NCBI GenBank assembly: GCA_934466475.1
Contig: CAKSLI010000006.1
Coordinates: 1 to 64,000, forward strand
Reading direction: 5' to 3'
Length of the DNA stretch: 64,000 nt
From: an uncultured Oscillospiraceae bacterium
GTDB lineage: Bacteria > Bacillota > Clostridia > Oscillospirales > Ruminococcaceae
Of this stretch, positions 23,585 to 33,223 are shown piece by piece; position 1 is the first letter of the stretch; each line of letters opens with the position of its first letter. The notes beneath the pieces were generated by a model, which did not search any database, was not told the origin of the DNA, and was given only the letters and a program-made list of their open reading frames with translations. The translations under genes were made by a program, and so were the position numbers.

Positions 23585-26155
23585 ATGAGTACGCAAAAGA
23601 AAAAGCAGACGCCCATAGAAAAGATAGCAACGCTTATCGTAGACAAGCGCAAGGCGTTCTATCTGTTTTACATCATTGCCGGGATATTCTGTGCCATTGC
23701 CACAGGCTGGACGCAGGTAAACAACGATATCACGAGCTACCTGCCGGATTCCTCGGAGACGCGCATGGGTCTTGACCTTATGAACGACCAGTTCGTGACC
23801 TACGGCTCAGGAAGCATAATGCTCGACAATATCACCTTTGAAAAGGCGGAGCAGATTGCCGCCGAGCTCGAAGAAATAGACGGCGTTACCTCCGTAACGG
23901 TGGAGAATGACGAGGACAGCTATAAGGACGGCTGCGCCCTGCTCTCCATAACCTTTGACGGCGAGGAGGACGACCAGATATCCAAGGACGCCATGGTGCA
24001 GGTCAAGGAAAAGCTGGTTCCGTATGACGAATACATATCCAGCGCTGTCGGAAGCAGTACGTCTGAAACGATAGCGGCGGAAATGCAGGTCGTTGTCGTG
24101 ATAGTCCTTGTAATTATCATCGCGGTGCTGTTCTTCACATCGCATACATACATGGAGATACCCGTACTGCTGGCGACATTCGGAACGGCGGCGCTGCTCA
24201 ACATGGGTACGAACTTCCTGTTTGGCGAGATCTCGTTCGTTTCCAACTCCATAGCGGTAGTTCTCCAGCTGGCGCTCGCTATCGACTATGCGATAATCCT
24301 CTGCAACCGCTACACTGAGGAGCGCGTGAATTTGGACGCGCGCGAGGCGGTTATCACCGCGCTCAGCAAGGCTATTCCGGAGATCTCATCAAGCTGCCTT
24401 ACCACGCTTTCCGGTATGATCGCGATGATGCTCATGCAGTTCAAGCTCGGCTTTGACCTTGGTATCGTGCTCTGCAAGGCTATCTTCTTCAGTATCTTTG
24501 TAGTATTCACGCTCATGCCGGGACTGCTGATGTCTTTCTCACCGCTCATCGACAAGACCCACCATAAGAACTTTGTTCCTAACATCACCGCAGTCGGAAA
24601 GTTCGATGTAAAGACAAGGTTTATCGTGCCTCCGCTGTTTGCCGTACTCCTGGTGGCGGGATTTATCCTGTCCAACCAGACAAATTACGTTTACGGCTAT
24701 TCCACGCTTTCCACATATACCAAGAACACCACACAGATAGCCGAGGAGAAGATAGACGAGAACTTCGGCACAAAGAATCTGGTCGTAGTAATGGTTCCGG
24801 CGGGAAACTACGAGCAGGAGCACAAGCTGCTTGAAAAACTCGACAGCCTGCCGGAAGTGGATTCCTCCATGGGACTTGCCAATATTGAGGCGATGGACGG
24901 CTATGTGCTGACGGATTCCCTTACGCCGCGCCAGTTTGCCGAGCTCACCGATATGGATATCGAGATAGTACAGCTCGCATATACGGCTTACGCCGCAAAT
25001 CAGGAGGACTACGGTCAGATAGTCGGCTCGCTGACAAGCTCAACGGTAAGCAGCTACTCCGTGCCGCTGATAGATATGTTCAGCTTCATCTATGATGAAA
25101 AGGAAGCGGGCTACGTTCACCTCGACGACGACATGAACGAGACCATAGACGACCTGCATGAGCAGCTCGACAAGGCAAAGCTCCAGCTCGGAACGGACGA
25201 ATACAGCCGTATGCTGCTTTACACTAATGTCCCCGAGGAGGGACCGGAGACCTTTGAATTCCTCGACAAGCTGCACGAGGTAATTCAGGAGTATTACCCC
25301 GAGGGAAGCTACGTTGTCGGCGATTCCACCTCTGACTACGACCTGTCGAACGTATTCTCCACGGATAACCTTATGGTAAGCATACTGTCGTTCCTGTTCG
25401 TACTTGTTATCCTTGTGTTCACGTTCAAGTCCGCGGGACTTCCTGTGCTGCTGCTTGCGATAATCCAGGGCTCGGTATGGATAAACTTCTCCGTGCCGGT
25501 ACTGACTGATACGAACATATTCTTCCTCAGCTACCTCATCGTAAGCTCGATCCAGATGGGTGCGAATATCGACTATGCGATCGTTATTTCCAGCCGTTAC
25601 ACCGATCTCAAGAAGTCAATGTCCACCAAGGACGCAATGGTTGAAACGCTGAACCAGGCGTTCCCGACCATAATCACATCCGGTGCGATACTTGCTATCG
25701 CCGGACTGCTGATAGGCTTCCTGTCGTCTGATGTTGCGATATCCTCCGTTGGTATCTGCCTCGGACGCGGTACGCTGATGTCTATATTCCTGGTAATGTT
25801 CGTGCTCCCTCAGATTCTGCTGCTCGGCGATACGATAATAGAAAAGACATCGTTCACGCTCAAGCGCCGCGACCTTGTTCAGAAGCACTCCGGCTATATC
25901 CGCGTCAACGGAAGAGTGCGCGGTTATGTTTCCGGTATTGTTGACGCGCAGATCACTGGTATTATCCACGGCGAGGTAAGCGCACAGCTTGAATCAGACG
26001 CTGCCGAGGATATGAAGGCAAAGGTGGACAGGCAGATAATCAACCACATAGACGCTGACGGAAAGCGCATTGAGGATATAGACAGCATAGCGCCGCCGTC
26101 GTCCGCCGGAACAGCCGAGGACGTAGACGATATCATGGACGAAACGGAGGAATGA
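23585..26155 (+). CDS. MMPL-family RND transporter
   Basis: An 856-aa transporter of the MMPL/YdfJ type with two repeated halves. Each half has one N-terminal helix, a large extracytoplasmic loop and five further helices. The conserved helix motif ALAIDYAIILCNRY in the first half is mirrored by GANIDYAIVISSRY in the second. These proton-driven proteins export lipids, lipopeptides or drugs. The cytoplasmic tail of about 100 aa is acidic. ATG 23585 follows GGAGTGA. The stop overlaps the start of the GLUG protein gene (ATGA), so the two products probably act together. Confidence 0.88.
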   Translation: MSTQKKKQTPIEKIATLIVDKRKAFYLFYIIAGIFCAIATGWTQVNNDITSYLPDSSETRMGLDLMNDQFVTYGSGSIMLDNITFEKAEQIAAELEEIDGVTSVTVENDEDSYKDGCALLSITFDGEEDDQISKDAMVQVKEKLVPYDEYISSAVGSSTSETIAAEMQVVVVIVLVIIIAVLFFTSHTYMEIPVLLATFGTAALLNMGTNFLFGEISFVSNSIAVVLQLALAIDYAIILCNRYTEERVNLDAREAVITALSKAIPEISSSCLTTLSGMIAMMLMQFKLGFDLGIVLCKAIFFSIFVVFTLMPGLLMSFSPLIDKTHHKNFVPNITAVGKFDVKTRFIVPPLFAVLLVAGFILSNQTNYVYGYSTLSTYTKNTTQIAEEKIDENFGTKNLVVVMVPAGNYEQEHKLLEKLDSLPEVDSSMGLANIEAMDGYVLTDSLTPRQFAELTDMDIEIVQLAYTAYAANQEDYGQIVGSLTSSTVSSYSVPLIDMFSFIYDEKEAGYVHLDDDMNETIDDLHEQLDKAKLQLGTDEYSRMLLYTNVPEEGPETFEFLDKLHEVIQEYYPEGSYVVGDSTSDYDLSNVFSTDNLMVSILSFLFVLVILVFTFKSAGLPVLLLAIIQGSVWINFSVPVLTDTNIFFLSYLIVSSIQMGANIDYAIVISSRYTDLKKSMSTKDAMVETLNQAFPTIITSGAILAIAGLLIGFLSSDVAISSVGICLGRGTLMSIFLVMFVLPQILLLGDTIIEKTSFTLKRRDLVQKHSGYIRVNGRVRGYVSGIVDAQITGIIHGEVSAQLESDAAEDMKAKVDRQIINHIDADGKRIEDIDSIAPPSSAGTAEDVDDIMDETEE

Positions 26156-29100
26156 TGAAGATGAAGTATATAAATAAGATCATTTCCGTTGTTGCCGCGC
26201 TTACGCTGGCTGCCGCCGTACCCATGGGGAGCTACGCAGCCGGAGGGAACACCTCCCAGACTCAGACCAGCCGGACGGAGATCACCATATCCGACGCCGC
26301 GGGTCTCAGGCAGCTCTCGCAGGACTGCCGCCTGGATTCTTACAGCAGCGGACTATATGTTACGCTTACAGCGGATATAGAGCTTTCCGGGGATTTCACG
26401 CCGATACCCGTGTTTGAGGGAACTTTTGACGGCGCGGGACATACGATTTCCGGGCTGAACCTGTCAGATGACGGCTCCTATTCCGGGCTGTTCAGATATG
26501 TGCTCCGGGGCGGACTTGTAAAGGACGTCACAGTAAAGGCGCATATCACCGCCGGCGGAAGCGCCGACTACATCGGCGGCATTGCCGGAAGCAATGCCGG
26601 AAACATCACCAACTGCAAATTCAGCGGCACCATAAAGGGAACCGACTACATAGGCGGAATCGCCGGCATCAACGAAAAGAGCGGACTTATCTCCGGCTGT
26701 GAGGCTGCGGGCGCTATGCATGGCAGCCACGACACCGGCGGTATCGCTGGAAGCAATTCCGGAACTATCCTGAACTGCTCCAGCAGGTGCAGTGTTAACA
26801 CCACCGCAAGCGAGGCGAAGCTTTCCATTCAGGACATCGACTGGGACAGCATAATGTCCTCCGAGGAGCCCGCCTCCATGACTGACGCGGGCGGTATCAC
26901 GGGCTATTCTGACGGAATAATCCAGGGCTGCGAGAACCACGGCACCGTGGGATATCCGCATATCGGCTATAATGTCGGAGGAATCGTGGGCAGGCAGTCC
27001 GGCTATGTAAACAGCTGCGTGAACCACGGCGAGATATTCGGCAGGAAGGATGTCGGCGGTATCGCAGGTCAGCTGGAGCCCTATCAGAGCATAGATTTCG
27101 ACAAGGACACCGTACAGAAGCTGCTCGATGAAATGACAGTGCTCGGCGACCAGGTGGATAAGCTAATATCTGACGCAAAGGGCGCAGGCGACGCGATAAA
27201 CGATCAGGTTCAGGGACTCACATATCAGATGAACAACCTGAGGGATTCCGCGGACGATATTTCCGACCGCACCCAGGAGATATACAACGGCTGGACGGAC
27301 GGCGTGAATGAGATATCCGCGCGCGTTGACGAGGCTCTTGACGGGCTTTCCCCGGCGCTTGACGATTTCCGTGACGGGTTTGATATGCTCAGTGATTTCA
27401 GCAGCTCTCTTGAAGAGGTGTTCGACCAGATGACTGCTTCCAGCGATGATATGCAGGCGGCGATAGACAGCGCAAAGTCCGGTATGGACACGCTCAACGG
27501 AGCGATAGAGGGAGTATCCGCAGCCCTGGACGATATAAGCCTTGCAGCGGATAAGCTCAGCAGCGCAATGGGCGACACCGACAAGACAGAGGCCGCGGTC
27601 AAGGATATGATCAAGGCGCTGAACAACGCTAACGGCGAAATAAAGACCATTACAAATGCCCTGACCAAGATAGGCGAGGCGTGTGATGATCTCCAGGAAT
27701 GGGTCACCGGCAAGGATTTCAAGCAGCTTTCCGACGGAATAGTTGATCTCGGCGAGGCTATGCAGGACGTAACAAGCGCCCTCAGCAAGATGAGCAAGGC
27801 GCTCCAGAAGATAGCGGGTTCGGTTGATGCAGACCAGATACAGAAGGGTCTTGACGAGCTGGCGAGCGCCTCTGTGGAGCTCAGCAAGGCGGCTGTGCAT
27901 GTGGCGGCTGCTATCAAGGCGGCTTCCGGAACAATCCCGGATACCGATACTGTGCAGAAGGAGCTTGACGCTGCTGCGGATAACATCATTGCGGCGGCAG
28001 AGCACGTCACCAAGGCGGCGGACGCGCTCAACAAGGCGGTAGACACCAAGGAGCTGAGCGATGGACTGTCCCAGATGCAGACAGCCTCCAAGGAGCTTTC
28101 CGCTGCGCTTGATGACGCAGGTCAGGCGATAGAGGACATCACCGACGCATACGATAAAATAAGCAGCTCAAAGGTGCCTGGCGATACCTATGATGAGATA
28201 TCCGCCCAGATAAAGAAGATGAACACCGCGATCGGCAACATCTCCAATTCAGCGGACACTATAAACGCGGCTCTTGATGTAATAACCGATCAGATAGATT
28301 CCGGCGCGATAAAGGACAGCATTGAGGACGTTTCCGCGGCGGCTGACAAGCTGTCTGCGGCTGCGGACGAGATCGCTTCCGCCGGGGACAGCTTCAATGA
28401 CGCGGCTGATTCCATAAGCAAGGCGCTGGATTCGCTTCAGGGAGCTTCCGAGTCAGCTTCTGACGCTTCCTCTTATCTTTCAGACGCATGCAGTAAGTTC
28501 TCTGACGGCGCAGATAAGCTGTCCAAGCTGGTAAAGAAGCTCGGCGACAAGCCGACTGTCGAGTTCCCGGCTGCGGACGATGACTTCACTGCGGCTGTTG
28601 ACAGCTTCTCGAATAACTTTGCGGGGATCACCAGCGCGCTTTCTGCTATCAGCAGCACTGCTGAAAGGCAGGGAGACATCCTGCTGGACGATGTTCAGGC
28701 GATAAGCGATGAGTTCGGCAAGATAACGGATATCCTCCAGGAGCTCAAGGACAAGGCAATGAACAACGATGACAGCAGCGATGGCTTCACGACTGACGTT
28801 TCCGAGGACGAATCCTCCAGCAGGAACGGCAAGGCTGCGTCATGCATAAATTACGGCGGCGTCCAGGGCGACCTGAATGTCGGCGGTATAACTGGTTCCA
28901 TGGCGATAGACGTGGATTTCGACCCGGAGGACGATATCACGTCCAACGGCGAGCATTCGCTGAGCTTCAGCTACAAGATACGCGACATCATTGAAAACTG
29001 CACCAATACCGGCGAGATAACCGCCAAGAAGAACTACTGCGGCGGCATAGTCGGAAAGCAGGATATGGGCGTTGTACGCGGTTCCGTTCAGAACGGAAAG

Positions 29101-30153
29101 GTGACGAGCACCAATGGGAGCTATGCCGGCGGAATCGCGGGCAGCTCTTCCTCCGCAATAAGGAAGTGCATTTCCAAGGCTACTGTTTCCGCTTCCAGCT
29201 ATGTCGGCGGAATTGCGGGTCAGGGGCTTATCCTGACGGATAACGCCTCGATACTTGACGCGTATGATTACACTGAATGCGTCGGCGCAGTCGCAGGCTA
29301 CGTTGACTTCACGGACGAAAACGCCGAGGTGCTCAGGAACAGCTTCGTTGACCGCGGCATTGCTGCGATAGACAACATCAGCTATTCCGGCAAGGCAGTC
29401 CCGGTGGATTTCGCAAGGTACCGCGAGCTTGCAGGCGCTGCCGCTGTGATAGACGTTAAGTTCATGGTTGACGGTCAGCTTGCAGATACCATTCAGGTGG
29501 ATTACGGCGGAAAGCTCCGTACTTCGGATTTCCCGGAGATACCGGCAAAGGACGGCTGCTTTGCAAGGTGGTCTGATTTTGACAACGACTGCATAACCTT
29601 CCCGGTAGTGGTAGAGGCTGTGTACACACCGTATGTGACCGTTATCGAGAGCGATGAGCAGTCGGAGGACGGCTTCGCACTTGTCCTTGCGGATGGGCTG
29701 TTTGATGACGGCAGCAAGATAAAGGTATCTACGCAGAGCAGCAGCGTTTTTGCTCCGGATAACAACAGCGAGCTGCGCATGATCAAAATAGTTTCCGATG
29801 TTACAGACAGCAGCGCAACGCAGCTCAGATTCCTGAAGCCCGAGGGCAGGGGAAATGTAAATGTTATGCAGTTCGTTAACGGCGCGTGGAAATCAGTCAG
29901 CTTCACAGACAACGGACATTACCTGCTGGTTGAGGACCCGATGCTGGACAACGGCTCCGGAACGTTCTGCGTTCAGCTCCAGACTATGGATATTGTTCCG
30001 ATCATTATAATCGGAGGCTGCGCACTTATCGCGCTGGTCAACGTTATACTCTGGACTATTCTCATTAAGAGAAAGCGCGCCGCCAGAAGAGCGGCAAACT
30101 CTGCTGAAACCAAGGAAAACGCCGAGGAAAAGCAGACAATAGAAACCAAGTAA
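26152..30153 (+). CDS. giant surface protein with GLUG repeats and a long helical domain
   Basis: A 1333-aa predicted surface protein. A signal peptide (about 1-30) is followed by GLUG-type beta repeats (about 110-315, with many IGGIAGxN units) and a very long helical, coiled-coil-like region (about 320-880, rich in Ala, Asp, Ser and Lys). A second GLUG block (about 895-1060), a beta domain, one transmembrane helix (about 1280-1305) and a basic tail (KRKRAARRA) close the protein. No sortase motif is present. Its frame overlaps that of the MMPL transporter. The helical domain recalls YhgE/Pip-type or tape-measure-like coils, but a phage origin is not supported. Confidence 0.8.
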   Translation: MMKMKYINKIISVVAALTLAAAVPMGSYAAGGNTSQTQTSRTEITISDAAGLRQLSQDCRLDSYSSGLYVTLTADIELSGDFTPIPVFEGTFDGAGHTISGLNLSDDGSYSGLFRYVLRGGLVKDVTVKAHITAGGSADYIGGIAGSNAGNITNCKFSGTIKGTDYIGGIAGINEKSGLISGCEAAGAMHGSHDTGGIAGSNSGTILNCSSRCSVNTTASEAKLSIQDIDWDSIMSSEEPASMTDAGGITGYSDGIIQGCENHGTVGYPHIGYNVGGIVGRQSGYVNSCVNHGEIFGRKDVGGIAGQLEPYQSIDFDKDTVQKLLDEMTVLGDQVDKLISDAKGAGDAINDQVQGLTYQMNNLRDSADDISDRTQEIYNGWTDGVNEISARVDEALDGLSPALDDFRDGFDMLSDFSSSLEEVFDQMTASSDDMQAAIDSAKSGMDTLNGAIEGVSAALDDISLAADKLSSAMGDTDKTEAAVKDMIKALNNANGEIKTITNALTKIGEACDDLQEWVTGKDFKQLSDGIVDLGEAMQDVTSALSKMSKALQKIAGSVDADQIQKGLDELASASVELSKAAVHVAAAIKAASGTIPDTDTVQKELDAAADNIIAAAEHVTKAADALNKAVDTKELSDGLSQMQTASKELSAALDDAGQAIEDITDAYDKISSSKVPGDTYDEISAQIKKMNTAIGNISNSADTINAALDVITDQIDSGAIKDSIEDVSAAADKLSAAADEIASAGDSFNDAADSISKALDSLQGASESASDASSYLSDACSKFSDGADKLSKLVKKLGDKPTVEFPAADDDFTAAVDSFSNNFAGITSALSAISSTAERQGDILLDDVQAISDEFGKITDILQELKDKAMNNDDSSDGFTTDVSEDESSSRNGKAASCINYGGVQGDLNVGGITGSMAIDVDFDPEDDITSNGEHSLSFSYKIRDIIENCTNTGEITAKKNYCGGIVGKQDMGVVRGSVQNGKVTSTNGSYAGGIAGSSSSAIRKCISKATVSASSYVGGIAGQGLILTDNASILDAYDYTECVGAVAGYVDFTDENAEVLRNSFVDRGIAAIDNISYSGKAVPVDFARYRELAGAAAVIDVKFMVDGQLADTIQVDYGGKLRTSDFPEIPAKDGCFARWSDFDNDCITFPVVVEAVYTPYVTVIESDEQSEDGFALVLADGLFDDGSKIKVSTQSSSVFAPDNNSELRMIKIVSDVTDSSATQLRFLKPEGRGNVNVMQFVNGAWKSVSFTDNGHYLLVEDPMLDNGSGTFCVQLQTMDIVPIIIIGGCALIALVNVILWTILIKRKRAARRAANSAETKENAEEKQTIETK

Positions 30154-30160
30154 AATAAGA

Positions 30161-30195
30161 ACCTCCCGGCAGATTAAAATGCCGGGAGGTTTTTT
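30161..30195. terminator. bidirectional terminator
   Basis: ACCTCCCGGCA / TGCCGGGAGGT with T-runs on both strands, shared by the MMPL-GLUG operon and the convergent tetR gene. Confidence 0.9.
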
Positions 30196-30781
30196 ATCTG
30201 AGCGATTTATTCGCCGCTTCTTCAAGCGACGCGGTTATTGAGGCGGTGAGCGTGACCGTTATTCTGCGGGTGAGCTCCTCGCGGTCTGAAAGGGAATCAC
30301 GTTCTATGCAGTCCATGAGCACACCGGCGATGGCCTCCGTCAGGAATTTTCCGAGAAAGGCACGGTATTCTTCTCCGGCGTCGAGTTTTCGGTTTTCTGC
30401 GCAGGTGCAGACCAGTCTGTATACCGGCTGATAGATGTCGTTGTAGAAGAACCTGCTGAGCTCCGACCTGCCTATCGAGTGGACTATGTTACGCAGCATG
30501 GCGTGGTTCGCAGCGATGTAATCCAGCGCGAAGCCGATAGCCTCCGTATGCTGGGTCACCAGGTCAAATTTGTCGAACTGTGCGATTGCCTCCTGGTCGA
30601 GCGTCCATTTGAGAAGCGCGTATATGTCTTCAAAGTGGTAGTAGAAGGTCTTACGGTTAAGACCGCAGCTGTCAACTATTTCGCTTATGGTTATACGTCT
30701 GAGCGGCTTGGTTTCCATGAGCTTTTTCAGCGCGGCTGAAAGCGTCTGCCGGGTGAGCTGTGACTGTTCTGTGTGCTTCAT
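30194..30781 (-). CDS. TetR-family regulator
   Basis: A 195-aa repressor. The N-terminal helix-turn-helix covers about residues 10-55 (ITISEIVDSCGLNRKTFYYHF, listed in parts: ITISEIVDSCG then LNRKTFYYHF). The C-terminal ligand domain resembles the DhaS-like/TetR_C_8 type (FFYNDIYQPVYRLV). It converges on the MMPL-GLUG operon and is divergent from the GH43 gene. Half-sites shared between its own promoter and the MMPL promoter suggest that it represses the MMPL operon and itself. Confidence 0.85.
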   Translation of the reverse strand: MKHTEQSQLTRQTLSAALKKLMETKPLRRITISEIVDSCGLNRKTFYYHFEDIYALLKWTLDQEAIAQFDKFDLVTQHTEAIGFALDYIAANHAMLRNIVHSIGRSELSRFFYNDIYQPVYRLVCTCAENRKLDAGEEYRAFLGKFLTEAIAGVLMDCIERDSLSDREELTRRITVTLTASITASLEEAANKSLR

Positions 30782-30816
30782 CTATATTCTCCGTTACGGT
30801 GTAACCTTTGTGTTTC

Positions 30817-30878
30817 CCGGACAATTTCGGCAATTTGTCCGGTTATTATATTATAACCGATACGTTTCACTTTGTCAA
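30817..30878 (-). promoter_or_regulatory. tetR promoter with inverted-repeat operator
   Basis: Minus strand TTGACA (30878-30873), 17-bp spacer, TATAAT (30855-30850). Directly downstream is a perfect inverted repeat, CCGGACAA-N10-TTGTCCGG (30817-30842), well placed for autorepression. Confidence 0.7.
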
Positions 30879-30925
30879 GCACACGGAAAATGTCCGTTTT
30901 GTGCTGAAAAAAGTCTTTCCGGCAC

Positions 30926-30953
30926 TTGAAATTCCGATGTCAGGTGCTATAAT
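30926..30953 (+). promoter_or_regulatory. promoter of the GH43 gene
   Basis: TTGAAA, a 16-bp spacer and TATAAT. Upstream, at 30884-30896, is the palindromic CGGAAAATGTCCG, related to the TetR half-sites. Confidence 0.6.
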
Positions 30954-30992
30954 GTAATCAGTATATTCAGTATTTTAAAGGAGAGTACCGCC

Positions 30993-32471
30993 ATGACATA
31001 TAAAAATCCGGTAGTAAAGGGATTTTATCCCGACCCCAGCGTATGCAGTCACAACGGAAAGTATTACCTTGTGTGCAGCTCGTTTCAGTATTTCCCCGGA
31101 GTTCCGCTGTTTGAGAGCAGCGACCTCGTCAACTGGGAGCAGATAGGATATGTCCTCACCAGAAAGAGCCAGGTAATGCTGGACAGGATAAACAGCTCAG
31201 GCGGAGTTTTCGCGCCGACTATCCGCTGCAACAACGGCAGATTCTACATGGTAACGACAAACGATACAACGCACCAGAATTTCTATGTCTACACGGACGA
31301 CATCTATGGCGAGTGGTCGGAGCCCATTTATGTTGATCAGGGAGGAATCGACCCGTCCCTTTACTTCGAGGACGGAAGGACCTACTTTATGAGCAACGGC
31401 GCCGATGACAACGGCGTTGGCGGAGTTGTCCAGTGCGAGATAGACATTGCAACTGGAAAGAAGCTCTCTCCCAGCCGCTGCATCTGGCAGGGAAGCGGCG
31501 GACGCTACCTCGAGAGCCCGCACCTTTACAGGATAAACGGAACCTATTACCTCATGGCGGCGGAGGGCGGCACGGAGTACGGTCACATGATAACCTGCGC
31601 CCGGGCTTCCTCTGTTTGGGGGCCGTTTGAGGGAAACCCGCACAATCCTGTGCTCACGAACCGCAACAAGGCTCCGTTCATTATTCAGGGAATAGGCCAC
31701 GGCGACCTTATTCAGGACAGCTTCGGCGACTGGCATGTACTTTCTCTTGGATTCCGTCAGCAGCACATCTGGAGACCCTATCACCACCTCGGCAGGGAGG
31801 TTTTCCTGACCCCCGTGTACTTCACGGAGGACGGCTGGTTCAGGTGCGGCAGGGACGGCACAACGGACGAAAGCTACGAAATGCAGGGCGATTTCACGCA
31901 GAATGAGAAGCGCGTATTCACCTTTGAAAATACCGACTGGAGCAAGGAGTGGTGCTTCATGCGCCACCCGCATATAGAGAATTACGAGCTCTCGGAGAAT
32001 AAGGCGGTCCTTCATGGAACTGAGCTCACGCTGGACGATGTGGATTCTCCGACATTTGTGGCTATGCGCCAGCGGGATTTCAACATGGAGATGAAGTGCG
32101 ATGTTGAAATATCAGGCGGTTTCGGAGGTCTTACAGTACTCATAACGGAAAACGAGCATTACGATATATTCCTTGAGCAGACATTGGAGGGCTGCAATGC
32201 GGTGCTTATGCTGAACATCGGCGGGATAAAGCACCGTCAGAGCGCCGTTCCGATAAGCGGAAACAAGGCGGAGCTTATCATACGCGCGGATAATTTTGGT
32301 TACAGCTTTTTTGTGGTCCAGGGAGGGAACGAAGTGCAGCTCGGATATGGCAGCACCAAATACCTTTCCAGCGAGGTAGCCGAGGGCTTCACCGGAGTAA
32401 TGACCGGGCTGTTTGCGGTGCGCGGCACGGCGGTATTCACGGGATTCACCTGCGATTACACGGAAAACTAA
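30993..32471 (+). CDS. glycoside hydrolase family 43 beta-xylosidase/arabinofuranosidase
   Basis: A 492-aa GH43 enzyme without signal peptide, likely cytosolic and acting on xylo-oligosaccharides. The five-bladed propeller carries the acid/base triad in its usual places: NPVVKGFYPDPSV (Asp near 14), GGIDPSLYF (Asp near 112) and YLESPHLY (Glu near 171). A C-terminal concanavalin-like domain (about 310-490) follows, as in the xylosidase subfamilies. Start ATG 30993 follows AAAGGAGAG. It is a single-gene unit with its own promoter and terminator. Confidence 0.87.
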   Translation: MTYKNPVVKGFYPDPSVCSHNGKYYLVCSSFQYFPGVPLFESSDLVNWEQIGYVLTRKSQVMLDRINSSGGVFAPTIRCNNGRFYMVTTNDTTHQNFYVYTDDIYGEWSEPIYVDQGGIDPSLYFEDGRTYFMSNGADDNGVGGVVQCEIDIATGKKLSPSRCIWQGSGGRYLESPHLYRINGTYYLMAAEGGTEYGHMITCARASSVWGPFEGNPHNPVLTNRNKAPFIIQGIGHGDLIQDSFGDWHVLSLGFRQQHIWRPYHHLGREVFLTPVYFTEDGWFRCGRDGTTDESYEMQGDFTQNEKRVFTFENTDWSKEWCFMRHPHIENYELSENKAVLHGTELTLDDVDSPTFVAMRQRDFNMEMKCDVEISGGFGGLTVLITENEHYDIFLEQTLEGCNAVLMLNIGGIKHRQSAVPISGNKAELIIRADNFGYSFFVVQGGNEVQLGYGSTKYLSSEVAEGFTGVMTGLFAVRGTAVFTGFTCDYTEN

Positions 32472-32484
32472 TGCTGATAAAAAC

Positions 32485-32515
32485 ACGGGGCTGTGTATTC
32501 ACAGTCCCGCGTTTT
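32485..32515. terminator. bidirectional terminator
   Basis: ACGGGGCTGTG-tatt-CACAGTCCCGC with one G-T pair and flanking A/T runs, between the convergent GH43 and flavoprotein genes. Confidence 0.75.
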
Positions 32516-32518
32516 GCA

Positions 32519-33142
32519 TTATCTGATGAAATTGGTCCTTATGGGCTTTTCAGGCTCGGGACAGGCGATCCCGGCAGCCTTTCCGGCTTCAATGCACTTG
32601 AGCAGCCATGCCATGTTCTTTGCGAGGATATCCAGGGTCTGGAGACCCTCAAGGTCCTGCTCAACCTGCTCTGCGGAGTTTCCGTGTACCTGATTCCAGT
32701 ACTGCGAGGAAACGACCGGCATATTGTTGATAGTAAAGTACTTGTTGAGCTGGTCGAATGCGGCTGAGGCACCTCCGCGGCGGCAGCTTACAACGCCGGC
32801 AGCCGGCTTGTACGCCATCTTCTTTCCGCCGGAGTAGAACGCTCTGTCCATGAAAGCGCCCATTGCTCCGCCGATGGCCGCATAGTGTACCGGAGAGCCG
32901 AATATGTAGCCGTCAAAATCCGCAGCCTTGTTTACGAATTCGTTAACTACATCGTCAATGGCGCATTTCCCGAGACCCTTTTTGCAGGCTCCGCAGCCGA
33001 TACAGCCGGAAATCGGCTTGTTTCCTATCCAGAATATCTCAGAATCCACTCCGTACTTTGCAAGGGACTCAGATACCTGCTTCAGCGCCCTGTCGGTGCA
33101 GCCGTGCTCATGCGGGCTTCCGTTGACTAATAATACTTTCAT
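32519..33142 (-). CDS. flavodoxin-family NAD(P)H-dependent oxidoreductase
   Basis: A 207-aa FMN-binding reductase of the NADPH-dependent FMN reductase / iron-sulfur flavoprotein type. The N-terminal phosphate loop is LLVNGSPHEHGCT. A cluster of Cys residues (SGCIGCGACKKGLGKC) marks the subfamily with a possible Fe-S site, and GSPVHYAAIGGAMGAFMDR is the second flavin loop. Start 33142 follows CAGGAGG. Electron donor and substrate are unknown. Confidence 0.85.
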   Translation of the reverse strand: MKVLLVNGSPHEHGCTDRALKQVSESLAKYGVDSEIFWIGNKPISGCIGCGACKKGLGKCAIDDVVNEFVNKAADFDGYIFGSPVHYAAIGGAMGAFMDRAFYSGGKKMAYKPAAGVVSCRRGGASAAFDQLNKYFTINNMPVVSSQYWNQVHGNSAEQVEQDLEGLQTLDILAKNMAWLLKCIEAGKAAGIACPEPEKPIRTNFIR

Positions 33143-33223
33143 TGTATGACCTCCTGTGTATACTCCCTGGAATGGGATCATTACGCTCTTATTATATATC
33201 ATTTTGCGGAAAAATGCAACTGC

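Noticed and set aside
27121..28800. Phage tape-measure protein within the giant protein
   Set aside because: The helical region lies between GLUG repeats in a protein with signal peptide and membrane anchor, and no phage genes are nearby.
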